From Amia ocellicauda (taxonomy: Eukaryota > Chordata > Actinopteri > Amiiformes > Amiidae), in contig NC_089869.1 of the NCBI RefSeq assembly GCF_036373705.1, positions 9,745,676 to 9,809,675 of the forward strand: a stretch of 64,000 nt of DNA, read 5' to 3'. Within the stretch, counting starts at the first letter, position 1. Each line of letters begins with the position of its first letter. Below, piece by piece: positions 1 through 23,800 of this stretch. The notes beneath the pieces are model-generated. The model saw only the letters and a program-made list of their open reading frames with translations. It was not told where the DNA came from and ran no database searches. The position numbers and the translations under genes are program-made.

Positions 1-17
1 ACACACACACACACACC
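1..17. repeat. (AC)n microsatellite, cut by window edge
   Basis: An alternating AC run opens the window and grades into a short C run. The array probably continues to the left of the window. Confidence 0.85.
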
Positions 18-3000
18 CCTTCCTCCTGTAGTGTCAGACTGGTCCTGCCGACGCTGCCAGCAGGAAGCATGGCCAACTTAGAAGAAGAAAAGAAAAAAGC
101 ATAATGCATGGTCTATAAGTTTGATATAGCAGATATAAATAACACTGCCACTAACACTATAGTCTGCAACTCCCCCACCTCCCCAGTGTAAAAAGTCAAA
201 CATATGAGTTTCTTCCTTCCCTTTTAAGTCATCTTCTAGAAACCACATGTTGGTGTTAATCAAATGCCTACAGAACAAGAAGAAAAAAAAGAAAAAACGT
301 TTGGTGAGAAATAGATCTGAGATCAAAATGTGCAAACAAAAAAACAAAAAACGTCTGGGAGTGTGTTTGCAGGCTGGCACAAGTAATAATACGAATGCAA
401 TCTCTGGAACACACGTCTGGATTTAAAGCACGAGTCTGAATGGATGCAGGGCCCTGTTCGGAAATTACAAAACTGTAAAGGTGCAGACATGCTCTAGCCA
501 GACTTGTGTTTGACCCTCGTCCTGTGCAGATAAAGGCTTGTCCGCTGAAGGAAAGCACCCTGTTCGAGATGTGATGGAGGCCGTCTGCTGATGTGGGGAG
601 GTTCAACCGTTGTGTTATCATCAACATGACCAAGCACAAAGTACTGCGTGTTCATGTAAGGCTATCGGGTCACAAAAGTGTCCGTCCGGTTGAGCTGAGG
701 TTCCCCATTGTCGTTCGACGAAGCAGAAGTTAGGGAAGTGAAGTAAAACTGAGAGACGTATAACTCGGTGCCTGTGGATTGGGATTCCCCTTTCCAAAGC
801 CTTTGTCTGCGGGTTCAGGGACCACTGGCTGCCTTATGACTTATTTCAGGTTAACCACACTCCTCACCCCCATAGGGAGCCGAGAGAGCAGCAAAGGAAC
901 GACATAGAAATCTCTGCACATCTCTTTGGATTGAAATCTCTGATAACAAAGGTCTACAAAAGCATTCAAATAATTCATTTTAAAAGTAAATATTTATTTT
1001 CAAGTCTTAAGATAGTCTTTGTGAACATTTTAATTTGTATATCAATGCTGGGATTATTATTCTGTATGATTATTAGACACTATTAGTAATTTGGTCTTTT
1101 ACAGTCATTTCAAAGAAAGAGCATAAAAATCACCCTTTATTGAAAACTGAGCATATTACTGAGACTAAGCAGTACTCTATCCTGAAAAGGTCTGAGTAAG
1201 CAGTTTTTTTTTAGTTTATTTTTTTTAAGGAAACCAAAATAGAGGAACAAAAACAATTGTGTTTAAAATAAAAAAGAACCGATGAGAAACAACAATGCTT
1301 GTGCAAACAGTAAGTCGCCCTGGATAAGGGCGTCTGCCAATAAATAAATGATACTAAGAGAGGAACAAATGGTCCTTAAAGGGAAAATGACAATTAAAGA
1401 TTGATCAACACTGTTTCAAGACTGAGACCAGCACAAATATTTACTTTTTGCTACATTTATACAGGGGTCTTTCAGACTAGCATATTAATTACACAACATA
1501 TAGAGAGAATTTTGCTATTGTCCTATTTCAGCTACTCTTTTAGTCCGAAATTTTATGACTTAATGACAGGTATGAACGAACTTTGAGGGGAAAACTGGCC
1601 TAATAACCTTCACCCAAACCATGATCAAGTCACTTACATGTCCTGCCAAATCAAGAGGATTTACTGCTCACGTAGAACTGAAACTTTATGTGCTCATACT
1701 AGCCCAGCTCACAATAATCACATCAGGCTATTTCCCTAAGTCAGACTCGTAATATAAAACAATACAGGCAATCAAATATACAGCCGGCTTGTACAGACGA
1801 GCCCAGCCAGCCGGATATTGCATATAATCAAACAAACAGCGCACGGTAATGAGATGAGAGTTGTTTATGAATGAAAGCAGAGCTAGGCTTTCAAGATGGT
1901 GCAACTGCTTCCTCAACATATCCCTTTCATATTATTATATATAGCTCAGTAGGGCGGTAGTGGAAAGAAAGTCAGACAATAGGATAATTTGTTTCTGATA
2001 CTGAGTGGATTACTTCTCCCGGCCCTTCCTCATAAAATGTTTGAGCTTAGGTTAGTATTGTTGCTCCTGACAGATGTGGTCCATGGCCAAACTGGCCCTC
2101 AGTCTTGCCACAGTGTATACCCACCTGGCCAAACTGCACATCACAACACAGCTGAAAGAATCCATTATTAAACATTATTTATCATGTTCTAAATTAACTA
2201 AAAGCTGGCTGTGATCACACCATGTGCCTTTATGATGGCATTTTGTGATTAAAACAGGATAAAAAAAGCAGGGTATCTTTGGACGGATCTTTACAGAAAG
2301 CTATAAAGCCCTCCAAGCACATTTCCTTGGTTGTTTAATCTCAGTCTGGCCACACAATACAATAACTGTGTGTAGAAACAGTGCCACCAAAAGGAAATGT
2401 GTAGTTGCTACAGAAAACAAATAAGGTTATTTCAATAGGCAAGCGTATAGGATGGGGAATATTTAAAATGCACAATGCACGTCCCATGGGATGTACATTT
2501 CCCCAAATAACCTCCACTCATTCAGCTCAGAGATGCGTTTCAGAAGCTATATTTGGCTAGATTTGTTGTTATTATCATGGCAAGTGTTTAAAAAGAGAAT
2601 CCCAGTACTCAGTGGCACATTTAATGAGTAAGAAATGTAACTATATACATTTTAAACTTAGTCAGTTTGAACAGTAACCACCTATTCTAACTTTCTCAGT
2701 CCTGTTTTAAATATTTGATAAAGACAAATAGTTTTATATATTCAATGCTGCCCTTTATACCAAACTTACACTTTTGGTATGTATCGGCCTTACAGGTTCC
2801 ATTCGCACAATTTCAACTTCCAACAGTATATTTGCGAACACAAGAACGGGTTTCTGTCTTTACAGGTTCGGTAAATAAGATAAAATAGATAAAAAGAGTG
2901 CAGTCCTAACGGGTACATTTGTTCACATATATAATATTCCAATATGCACCATGTATGTCTTAGGGATAGGAGTGGGTTTGGGATTGTCTGTAAACACTCA

Positions 3001-3900
3001 CATATTCTCAAAATTCACACATCCATTCATATTTAGTAAAATATTAGTAGGGTACAAACACAGTGAAGGTGCCGAGTCCATGTTATGATAAATGTGAGTT
3101 AGAAGTTAATAAAAGACTCACAAGATGTATTAAGTGAATTAATGACACACATTTGAAGCGGTTTTAACTCCAGTAGAAGGAAACTAATGTAGAGCTTGAT
3201 TAACGGTAAATTATTTTCTCATGAGGGATTTAAACCGTATCATCTTGTTGAACTGAACAGTCACCTCCGAAATAGATTTTTCTTTGATAAAAATGGTTTA
3301 TCAAGAATATGAAAAAAACAAAAGCACATTAGTCACCCTTTTCAAATCAATCTATATACATATATTTCATAAAAAAGGAAATCACATTGACTAATTACAC
3401 TATTCACAGGAAATTCACATCTCAAAAATGTCAGACATAGGAAAGTCAGTCTGGAATTTCAGGAGACTGTACTGAAGAATCTCTCATTTACCATTTTTTG
3501 TTCAAGATAAGCAGCCAAGATCCTCACCTTAAATGGATGGATGGATGACCTTAAATACAAAAAATAAACCCCCTTGCACAAGAAAATCATATTACCGAGA
3601 CACCAAAGCTCTTGGTATTAAATGTCTTGGACTACTCTACACCTCTGTATGGTGCATCACGATACTGTCCCCGTCTCGGTGTTAGTTTCATGAACAGGCC
3701 ACCGCATCGAAGACTCAAACTTAAAACTTAGGTTATAAATTGATTGCATAATTATCCCCAAGACTTTGCTAAATGTTTCTGAGGGAAAAAGTAACAGCAC
3801 TGTGAAAATTTGATCACTAATTTGATTGAAGTTATACTTGTGACAATTACAGCAGTTATTTTGTCACTAATTATAAACTTACGTCCCATATAAATTCTTA
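18..3900. other. No gene seen; AT-rich DNA downstream of tial1
   Basis: I looked for exons on both strands, in particular for rgs10, which lies on this side of TIAL1 in human. Nothing matched. Open frames here are short, low in complexity (runs of F and L from A/T tracts) and have no splice logic. The only recognisable item is a SINE tail near 1.3 kb. The left 0.9 kb is somewhat richer in CpG than the rest, but I cannot tie it to a promoter. Confidence 0.5.
1308..1352 (+). repeat. SINE 3' tail fragment
   Basis: The segment carries 'gtcgccctggataagggcgt' followed by 'ctgccaataaataaatga', the conserved tail plus short A-rich repeats found at the 3' end of tRNA-derived fish SINEs. No tRNA-like A/B box head is recognisable just upstream, so this looks like a 5'-truncated copy. 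A related, more degraded tail is at 43.15 kb. Confidence 0.65.
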
Positions 3901-5710
3901 AAATGTCCTCTTACTATATCAATAAGCGACTTGCACAGTAACAGAATTGCACATGAAACTACCCGAAACCACACCTCTAAGAAACAAGGTATGGCAAAGC
4001 TTTCACAATATATGGATATGCCATCACATTACTTTATAAAACGGGGGAAGAAAATGCTTGGTTCCAAATTTCAATTTATTGAGAATTATTCTTAACCGAC
4101 GTAATGAAATTTTGACAATAGCTAAAGTTTATTCATCATTCAAACAGGTTCATTATTTTGCCATTTACACTCGTTTCTCAAGCAACCCAGCATTTACACA
4201 TTTTCTTTTGTCATTGTTTTAACATGCAAACCACCCTCAAACTTATTGGAAGAAAAAAAAAAAATCCACACAATCCTTTGCAGTTATAACCTGCCTTTAA
4301 CTTAGCAAATGGCACAAAGAAGTTTAAGATAACATGTAATAAGATTGCCATAAAAAAAAAAAAAAAAAAACATTACAGTGGGCAATATATCCGAGAACGA
4401 AAACAAAAAAACAAAAATAACACTTCAAAATAGGCTTTCAAAAACAAACCTCAAATTCATGAGGGTTTCAATTAATATATTTTATATTTTCAAACAAAAG
4501 TGATGCATTAAAATTGTAAAAATTAAGGCTTCTCTTTAAGTTATTTCGCACATCTTCAATAAATGTCAGTCACACATTGCACACTTATCTACTCCTTTGT
4601 ACAGCATTCGGTTTGTAGTACTCATAACAATTGTGCTACTATATGGGAAAGCATGCTTTAAAAACTATTGTTGGTACTAATTTATCAAAGTTTTATTTAC
4701 ACGTGTAGCCTTCAAAACCCCCTGCCTTTATTAACTACAATTACATGTATATGCAAGAAACTGCATGTATAGGATATAGAGGATAGGAGGAGCTTTTGCA
4801 AAAAAAAAAAAAAAAGTGGCACAGAAAAAGTCAAGAAATACATGTAAATGTAGCTAGGGTAAAAGCTTAATTAAAAATATATTTATATATTTATATATAT
4901 TGCTGCATGTTTACAACAGAGGTCCAGCAAATAAAAGCAAATCAGTTCCGGATCTATGGAGAATAAAAATAAAAGGAAATAGATGCAAGTTTTCATATCT
5001 GAATCCTTTACCTGAAGGCTCCAATGGGATTTATAACTTACATTTCCAGATCAAGCAGTTTACAGAAGCAAGTCAGAAGACTGCAATTCCCACAAAACTG
5101 TAAACAGGTGACAAATAATGCAACTAAAATAAATGGGATGAATGGCCAGATGAATTGGTCCACAGGTTAGAAAAAGAAAAGAAAAAAAAAAAAAAAGTAT
5201 ATATAAATTTAAAGTGACCTTAACACAATTATACTTTTTGCAAAGCACCATTTACAGTGATTAACTTTATTTAGGTTTTAAAAACTCCCTTTACATTTTC
5301 ATCTATGTCGCAAGTGGAATGATAAACTAAAGATTGTCCAATTTGATGCCATAAATCTTTTATATCCTACTGTACCAAAGTGTGAAAATTCAGACAAGAA
5401 TTTCAAAAAGTTCTTTGTTGACTTTATTTCGTTCTTACACATGAAAATATCCTCACAGAAAAAACAAACCCCTCCCACCCCCCTAAAAAAACAAAACAAA
5501 AAAAAAAAAAACTAGATGACATTTGCTTCCTCCATCATAAGGGAGCTTTGCTATAGTTTCAAATCTTTTAGATTTAAAATAAATACTCTACTTCTTTCCA
5601 GGTGTAGACATGCTGTCCGTTTACATTCTCGAATTAAAGTTTGCAGGGTTTTCTCTTTTTTTTTTTTTTTTTGTACATTTTAAATGAGTGCATCAGTAGT
5701 GAGTTCCAGC
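3900..5710 (-). other. tial1: Probable tial1 3' UTR and downstream flank
   Basis: This AT-rich stretch directly follows the tial1 stop codon on the minus strand. It contains several A or T homopolymers (A19 at 4352-4370, T17 at 5656-5672) and many TTTATT words that read AATAAA on the minus strand, for example 5423-5428 and 5266-5271. Vertebrate TIAL1 mRNAs have long AU-rich 3' UTRs, so part of this is probably transcribed. The polyadenylation site and the left limit given here are guesses. Confidence 0.4.
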
Positions 5711-16771
<11,061 letters not shown>

Positions 16772-17220
16772 GTTCGGGTATATCGACGTGTTATTATTAC
16801 TGTGCAGCCCCTGCGTATTTTGGTGCTGAACAAACTGACTCGGGTGAATTTCTTTCTCTGGTACAACGTAGAAAATGGCGGAAACCGGCGAGTCAGGAAA
16901 CCCAGGGCTGCACATGCGCATTGCCATTCTCCAGGCCACAAAACTATAAACGGAAATGTGAGCCAAATGATCAAATTAGACTTCTGCGGTTGCTTTTTGG
17001 CGCCCCGAAACCGTCTGTAGCGATGGCGGCTGTTTTCTCACAAAATTCAACGTTTTCATGTGATACCGCGAATAAAAAATGGGCAGAGGCTTTGCTCACC
17101 TTGTTATTTTTATGTGCGAACGAGGCGAGGGGGGTGCTGGGACTTGTAGTTTAGGGGGCCACGCGTTCGGCGGCGTCATCGTGGCGATTGGAGAATGAAA
17201 AAACTACATTTCCCAGGACA
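16772..17220 (-). promoter_or_regulatory. tial1: tial1 promoter / 5' UTR region
   Basis: This GC- and CpG-enriched segment lies just upstream of the tial1 start. It holds ATGGCGG words typical of YY1 sites (near 16873 and 17023), an inverted CCAAT box (GATTGG at 17186-17191), and two ZNF143-like motifs. The first is TGCTGGGACTTGTAGT at 17135-17150, whose reverse complement is ACTACAAGTCCCAGCA; the second is ACTACATTTCCCAGGA at 17203-17218. No TATA box was seen, fitting a housekeeping promoter. Open frames crossing the region are shadows. Confidence 0.7.
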
Positions 17221-19446
17221 ACGTGTTTGCACACTGCCTGGCCGAGGTGAAAGTGTGCATGGGGGGTAATTATAGGATGTGGCAGGCTGCTGTTACGGAA
17301 ATGGAATCGAGACGACTGAAGTACTTGTGGCTCAGTGCTGGTATGCTGCAAGTCAGCATTTAAAGTGTTTGTGTTTACCAGCAAGTATGCACGACTGGGA
17401 CAATACAGATGATGTCGAAAAACAGCATCTAAAGCACGGCTGAACACGTGTGAAAACGTATACATAAGCAGGCTTTCATTACACAAATATATGAAAGGCA
17501 GAATAAGCAGCTGATAAATAGGGGCACTTGGCAATACATCGATTTCATTAAAACCTATCGCCTACTATACGATATTACTTCCACTTGCAATTGTTTTCTG
17601 TAAGTGATTGTCCCATTTATGCCACGACAAATTAGTTTCTGTCCTCTGTGTAGTCCTGTAGCTATAATCGAAAATGTGTTGGGGATTTTTTTTTTTATTA
17701 ATTTAACTTAAGGTTTCCTTGTTGATTTGATGTCCAATGCATAGGTTACTAAATAGTCAATCGTTTGAAGTTAAATAATATTAATAAAACTCATGTCTAG
17801 CCAGATCCATGTTCATAAACGGCTTTATAATAAAAATAATGTTATTAACAAAAATAGACTAAGCTAAGTATACAGGAATTACTTGGCACCATGGAAAAGG
17901 GTTCAGCAGTCTCTATGATTATTTGTAACACCTGGGTATTTTGATTTGCCAGTACTTATAAATATCCTATTTAAATGCCAAGATGGTATAAAGAGTTTAC
18001 AAATGGAAGCTGAAAAAAACTTGATTAAACAATGCAAAATATGTATCACTCAAAATGTTAGTGTTTCAACCTTAATATTGTAAGATATTATTTGTGTTTA
18101 AGTTAATACATTATGGAGCTGTGGCCCACAATATTGGTGCTATAATGGACCAAAAACATAACATAAACTAACATTAGAGTGAACAAGCATTTAATTAACA
18201 GATATCTGAATGGTACTGTTACAGACTGTGATGGAAATGGAAATGTCATGGTCTTAAAATTAGTATTAGAATTTAAAGAAATAGCTCAATTATATAATAT
18301 TAAGCAACTTTATAGCTGTAAACCTCGATTAGCACTTGTCTTTGACTAAACTAGCTAAATTAACATTGGGTAGTCCAACACTAGTGGTAATCTAAGTCTC
18401 TGAAACCAGCCCATCATATCTCAGCCTTAATGCTTCATCTTCCTGGAAGCCTGTATTAAACCCACATATTCATAGATCTATATATAGAGCTTCTTTGATT
18501 TCTGAATATTCAGGTGGGTTCAGCAAAAGAAAATAATAATATACAAGTTTCTTTTTTTTAATTCTGAGTCAGTGTAGTTACTCTGTATAATGATTCTTTC
18601 AAAAGCATTTTACATTCATGACTTATGTGTCATTACTTGCTGTTTTCTCAATGGGCCACAACATTAAAGCCAGAACGCTATGCAGTTTGGTAAGAAATAG
18701 CCTTTTACTCAATGAGTACTCAGTGGAGATGACTCACGCTTGTACAGTATGGCTCTACTTTTTAGATGTGACCCCCTCTAAAAACTAGACCAAATCAAAA
18801 CACTGATTTAGTCTAACAAGAGTGTGCATTGACAAGTTAAAACCAAAACAAGTTTAAATTATCCTAGTTAAGAATACACAAAAAGGAAAAAAAGCCCTAT
18901 CCTGTATGATTATGATGATGATGAAATCAAAAGTGATTATGCCCAAATATATGATTTCACACATTTTATTTCAAAATAAACCACCAATGAAAGTTGTCTC
19001 CAAGTGATTGTGGAGTACTTCAGTTGCCTATTCAAAACATTTGTACAATACTTTATAATTCATATACAGTTAAAATAAAGTAGTCCAAACACCAAAGCTA
19101 CAAACAAACAACACAAAACAACCCCCCCCCCACACACACACACAAACAATAAAAGCATGTTAATGTTAGCTATATATGTACAATTAAAACAAAATACCCA
19201 TGCTTTGTGCTTTTCAGGTTCAACTATTCTTTCTCGACAAAGTAGCAAACACGAACAGGATTTTGTAACCTATCTAACCTTCATAACCTCAGAACAACGT
19301 CAACATGATTTGGTGTCTAACACCTCATACATAATTTAGTTTGAAACCTTGTACACCTGCATAATGCTTGCTTTGAATGGGATCATTATTTTTGTGAAAT
19401 TGTGTTTTCTTTTTTTACTTTCAATGTCAACGACTTGCTTTTGATA
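17221..19446. other. tial1-bag3 intergenic DNA, no gene
   Basis: About 2.2 kb of AT-rich sequence between the tial1 promoter and the MITE. I see no exon. A C-run plus (CA)n tract lies at 19120-19144. Confidence 0.7.
19120..19144. repeat. Poly-C / (CA)n microsatellite
   Basis: A C10 run followed directly by CA repeats. Confidence 0.8.
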
Positions 19447-19751
19447 CACTCTAAGAAGTAAAGGTTCTAATAAAAAACCTTTTAGGATTCCTGGGGTTGA
19501 TACTGTGGAGGAACCCTTAAAAGGTGCTAATTAGAACCGTTTGCAAAGAACCTTGGTGAAAAAAGGATCCTTAAAGAATCTCAAATTTATCTTAAATCAA
19601 CTGCGATCATGGTGAAAAGGGGGTCTTACATGATCCCTTGTGTTTACAATGGACCTCGCAGTTCTTAAACGAACCCTTTAATGAAAATAAACCCACGAAG
19701 AACCCAAAGGTTCTAAATAGAACCTCTAAAGAACCTTCAGTGTTTAGTGTG
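19447..19751. mobile_element. 305-bp MITE with GGTTCT-rich inverted repeats
   Basis: The left end reads CACTCTAAGAAGTAAAGGTT; the right end, reverse-complemented, reads CACACTAAACACTGAAGGTT. These form imperfect terminal inverted repeats of about 22 bp. The element is flanked on both sides by TA (19445-19446 and 19752-19753), as expected for a TA target-site duplication. The interior repeats GGTTCT/AGAACC words. There is no coding capacity. The TA duplication suggests mobilisation by a Tc1/mariner or PIF/Harbinger-like transposase; I cannot tell which. Confidence 0.75.
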
Positions 19752-20013
19752 TATAAAGGATGTGTATGTATTTTGTGATTATTTTTTGTTTTCATTAGGT
19801 CCATTACATAATTGGATACAGGAAGGTCGATTGAAGGGTTAAAGTGAAGAGGCGGAGATAAGCTGAATGTATACATTTCTATCCTAAAGCACCGCATTAT
19901 TAAACGAGCTAACGGTTACGATTTGGGCTCGTTATAAGCGCAAACAGCTGCAAACATCTGCCGAGGAGCGGGCAAGTTTGGGGTTGCCTGGAGACAGACG
20001 AGGCGGGGATGCT

Positions 20014-20042
20014 GGAGGAGGAGGAGGAGGAGGAGGAGGAGG
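20014..20042. repeat. (GGA)n trinucleotide repeat
   Basis: About nine to ten GGA units, roughly 370 bp upstream of the bag3 start, in its promoter region. Confidence 0.85.
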
Positions 20043-20285
20043 CGCTCCCCCGCCGCAGGACCTGCGCTGGAAGCAGCCGAGGTGAGAGCAGGATACCTGG
20101 AGTACCACGGCATTTGGACCGGGGCTGTGGAGACACGGGGCTGTTCAGTTAAACGCGTCTCTACGTGAACAGATTGTGCCCATTTGCACATGCATGAGTG
20201 CAGCCACCCTGCGCTGACAGCAACTGGCTGATGATGACTCAAGGAGGAGCTGTTTGTGTGGCGCACATTCCCTCTCGATATAGCC

Positions 20286-20349
20286 AGAACTTTCCAAGGC
20301 AGCCGGAGATACCCTCACAACTTTGCTCTCAGCTGATTCCAGACATTTC
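20286..20349 (+). promoter_or_regulatory. bag3: Heat-shock-element-like sites upstream of bag3
   Basis: Two candidate HSF-binding arrays are visible. GAActTTC at 20287-20294 is a perfect head-to-head pair of nGAAn units. TTCcaGACatTTC at 20337-20349 is a three-unit alternating array with one mismatch. BAG3 is a known HSF1 target in mammals, so inducible control here is expected. Function in this species is inferred. Confidence 0.6.
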
Positions 20350-20374
20350 CAACCCCTTCCAACACGTCACCTCT

Positions 20375-20389
20375 CCAATTCTATAAAGG
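20375..20389 (+). promoter_or_regulatory. bag3: CCAAT and TATAAAGG upstream of bag3
   Basis: CCAAT (20375-20379) is followed at once by TATAAAGG (20382-20389). This sits 33 bp after the second HSE-like array and only 17 bp before the first bag3 ATG. If it is a working TATA box, transcription would begin near or past that ATG and translation would start at the next in-frame ATG (20443). Confidence 0.4.
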
Positions 20390-20406
20390 AGGTCGGCAAA
20401 GGTATC

Positions 20407-20598
20407 ATGGCACAGTTCACGCAGCCAAGAAGCGCATATAGCATGAAGACGCAGTCGCCAATGGTGCAGATGGCTACTAACGACCCTCTGCCCCCTGGCT
20501 GGGAAATTAAAATTGACCCTCAGACGGGATGGCCCTTTTTCGTGGATCACAACACCCGCAAAACCACCTGGAACGACCCCAGGCACGACGCGAAAAAG
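20407..20598 (+). CDS. bag3: bag3 coding exon 1 (WW domain)
   Basis: 192 bp. It carries the WW domain from [10 protein letters not shown] to TTWNDPR. The donor is AAAG|GTGAGC. The first 12 residues before M13 have no obvious human counterpart. Confidence 0.95.
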
Positions 20599-20765
20599 GT
20601 GAGCGAGTAACGGCGTGAATAAACGCAGCAAGTGCTTCGGGGGGGGATTGCGGTGGAAGTTTGCGATCTGAGCGCTTGCTGCTGCCGTGCATTGTGGGCT
20701 GAGCGAAGATGGGGTTTTCTTAATGTGTGTATTCGTGGTAACATAGTCTCACATTACGTTACTGT

Positions 20766-20806
<41 letters not shown>

Positions 20807-23800
20807 TGAATAAGGCTACTATAGTATGGAGCGGATACGGCAGGGAGAGGGCATTGGACGCGAGGAGTTTCCATTACAGTATGTCTCAGAGATTTATCGC
20901 TGCGTGAGCATTTCTCGCTGGTCCAGGGTACACCTGCATCTGAATCTGTTAATACTCTTCTTTGCAATGCATGTCCATTAAATACGCATATTGCGCGGTA
21001 AATAAGATCTGGGTGAAGAGTGACACAGCCCTTAATAATTCCCGTGTAATGTCCTAGCCGTGGCTGTTTAGTGTACATGACGCACTGCAGTCCTATGTGA
21101 AGCCCTGCCATGGAGTATTTGGACTCTCCATAATGTTTATTTAAAGCTTCTTATTACATCAGCGACGTGACACACGCAGACCTGGATCTTAATGTAAGCT
21201 TTAGTTTAAGCAGGGTTTATGCTGCTCCTTGCCTAAAACTTTTCCTTATAAGGGATTCGGTTTGTTGAAAGAAAAAAAAAGAAAGGAGGAGAAGGAGAAG
21301 GAGAAGAAATGCAGCTCTATGCAGCTTAACTGTAATCTGAAGTTTTGTTGCCAGTGCTTCATGTCTTGGTGAGACGCAATGAACTACAGTGACAGTGAGA
21401 AACTGCAAAGTTTTCTTTTGAATGGTGTATTTCAGTTCAATTTCTGTTTAACTTCATACAACAATAAAATGCCCTAAACAAGAATAGAAAATCAGAACAT
21501 TCTCTTGGCCTCCAGGCATGCTGAAAGACTGTCGGATAGACATAGAGCCAGCCAGTTGGTATCTTGCATTTATAAGGTCGACACTTGCAGTTGTCCAAAG
21601 TTAGTGACACTGAGAATCTGCTGGAAAGAAACAGCTGTCAGGGGATAAAATTGGCGCAATGCTGGTGGTATAATGTACGTGCCAGTAAGGCAGAATGAAT
21701 CTAGAGATAGGCTCTGTTGCCACCATTTGCCCCCATTATTAAGTGGCTTGTGACAATTTTGGTGATATGATTTGGTAAATCGGCTACTTTGCAATTGTTG
21801 TGGCAATGTTGTGTACAACACAGAACACAGAAATCGAAAAATGCAGCCAATTCTGGGACCAAATTTTTACTTTGAAATAGTTCTACTGCGAGAAAACACA
21901 AGAATGTTACAAGGGAATGTCAGCTTGTAAACAAATATAACCCAGGGTCGGCCTTTACCTACATGTTTCATCCCTTATATTCTGTACTTGGAGTGACAAG
22001 CCTTGAAAAATCCTAGCCACGATGTATCTGTAATCTTGTGTGTGTTATAGTCTGAAGAATGTATATTTAAAACAATTTAATACCCTCAATGCATGTAATT
22101 ATAAAACCTATAAAACTTAAGACCCAGGGAGGTCTGTTAAGTTTTAAGTTTAGTGGATAAGACTGGGTAGTTTTACATGCCATGTGGACAGTTTCACTGG
22201 CCTGTACACGTGTAAAGGCCTAGCTAATGCCATGCTAGTGAAGTAATTCAAGTCATTTATATTGTACAGGTGCAATTTATGACATCCTCCCGTAACTTAA
22301 CCAGGTTTAACATTGGTATGCTAACATAGTATGCTTACTTTCAGAATCCTTTCAGGGCAAAATTATAATTATTGGTTTAACCTAAACCTGAACATAAGAT
22401 TAAAATACACATGTTTTTAACTTTATCTGCAGGAGCTATGCCAAGACTGGACACATCCTGTGTATTACTAGTTTCAAACTAGATTGAGTTTTTAAAAACT
22501 AGTCTATAATTAAACTAATGCTTTCGTTATACTTTTTCTTATAACATGCAGTCATGATCTTGAAGTTTTGAACTTCAAAAGCTTGATTTGAACTGGGTTT
22601 TTGGTAAGTGGTTGTACAAGTAATGCATTTTTATTGTACTATTTTGCTCATCTGTTTGATATTTTCAATGTCATTTTATTATTATGACTATTTTGGTGTG
22701 AGTATTTCCTCTGTGAGGGCATAACCCCTATTCTATCCAGGAGGAGATAATGGCTTCAGTCCAATTACAGCCATTACATAAGATGTCACTTACAAAACAA
22801 TTGCAGAGAAAAAATAGTACCATTACAGTGCAAAATTATTAAAAGCCATATTCAGAATAATTGATGAAATTGCCTAGTTGTTTTAGATCAGTGCAGTGTT
22901 CCTAAATGTCTCTTTTAGTCATAATGCCAAATTTCCTCTTCAAAACAGTGTTGTGTTTAATCTGCCTGATTCTGTAATGTTATTTCTGTGTAAAATGTTT
23001 GCAATTCTTAAGCTATTCTATCACAAAAACTCACTTAAATTGAAGTTTGGAAACAGTTGTTTACCCAATACTGAATGTGAAGCCAGTGCCACAGCTACTG
23101 ACACTACTATTATAAAGCACTAATAAATTAGGTTGTTTACTAATATAAATTAACAGCAGAGAATGATGGATACCACACACAATAGGTGAGTAAACAAATA
23201 AGAATTTATATTTCCAGGAGAAAACAGATATAGTCTAATATATTCCTAACCAATCACTACTACAGTGTCAGAGAATGCATAAAGTATTGTGCTCTTATTT
23301 TGAAAAAAGCAAACAAACACATAAATGCATAAAATCTATTGATTGTAAAGTAGGCTAGGTGTTAAATAGATACAGAAATGTGAAGGGTAAACATATATTT
23401 TCAATGCATTACTATATAATGCAAATTGTTTGCGTTAAATAAAAACATCACAGTTACACATCACACTACTTCTGTGTATTGTCAAAGGAGGTACAGTTTA
23501 AAAAGTAAAGGGTCTAGATGTAGAAAAACATGGCATAATACATCTGTCTTGTGATGCTGCAAAGATTAATGAACATCACTAGTACTCTCTGTATGTAGTG
23601 AAATACAGTAAGATATGTGGTAGTTCTGCTTGTATTAAATAATGGTATAAGGAATACTATTTTAGAATATAGTGCGTAAAAAAATTATGGAAAATCACTG
23701 CCTGAGGTGTTGAAAAGCTGCAATCATAACAGTTTTGAACAGTTTCATGGTTTGTTTTTCATACGCCCTCTTAGGTTTTGTGGGAATGTGTAAAGATAGC

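Noticed and set aside
78..639. Two minus-strand frames at the left edge (100 and 123 codons)
   Set aside because: Phe/Leu-rich translations of A-tracts with no family resemblance. I tested the idea that they could be rgs10 exons and found no RGS-domain motif.
18..5000. rgs10, expected from human synteny
   Set aside because: No exon of it is visible, so it must lie farther left, or elsewhere in this genome.
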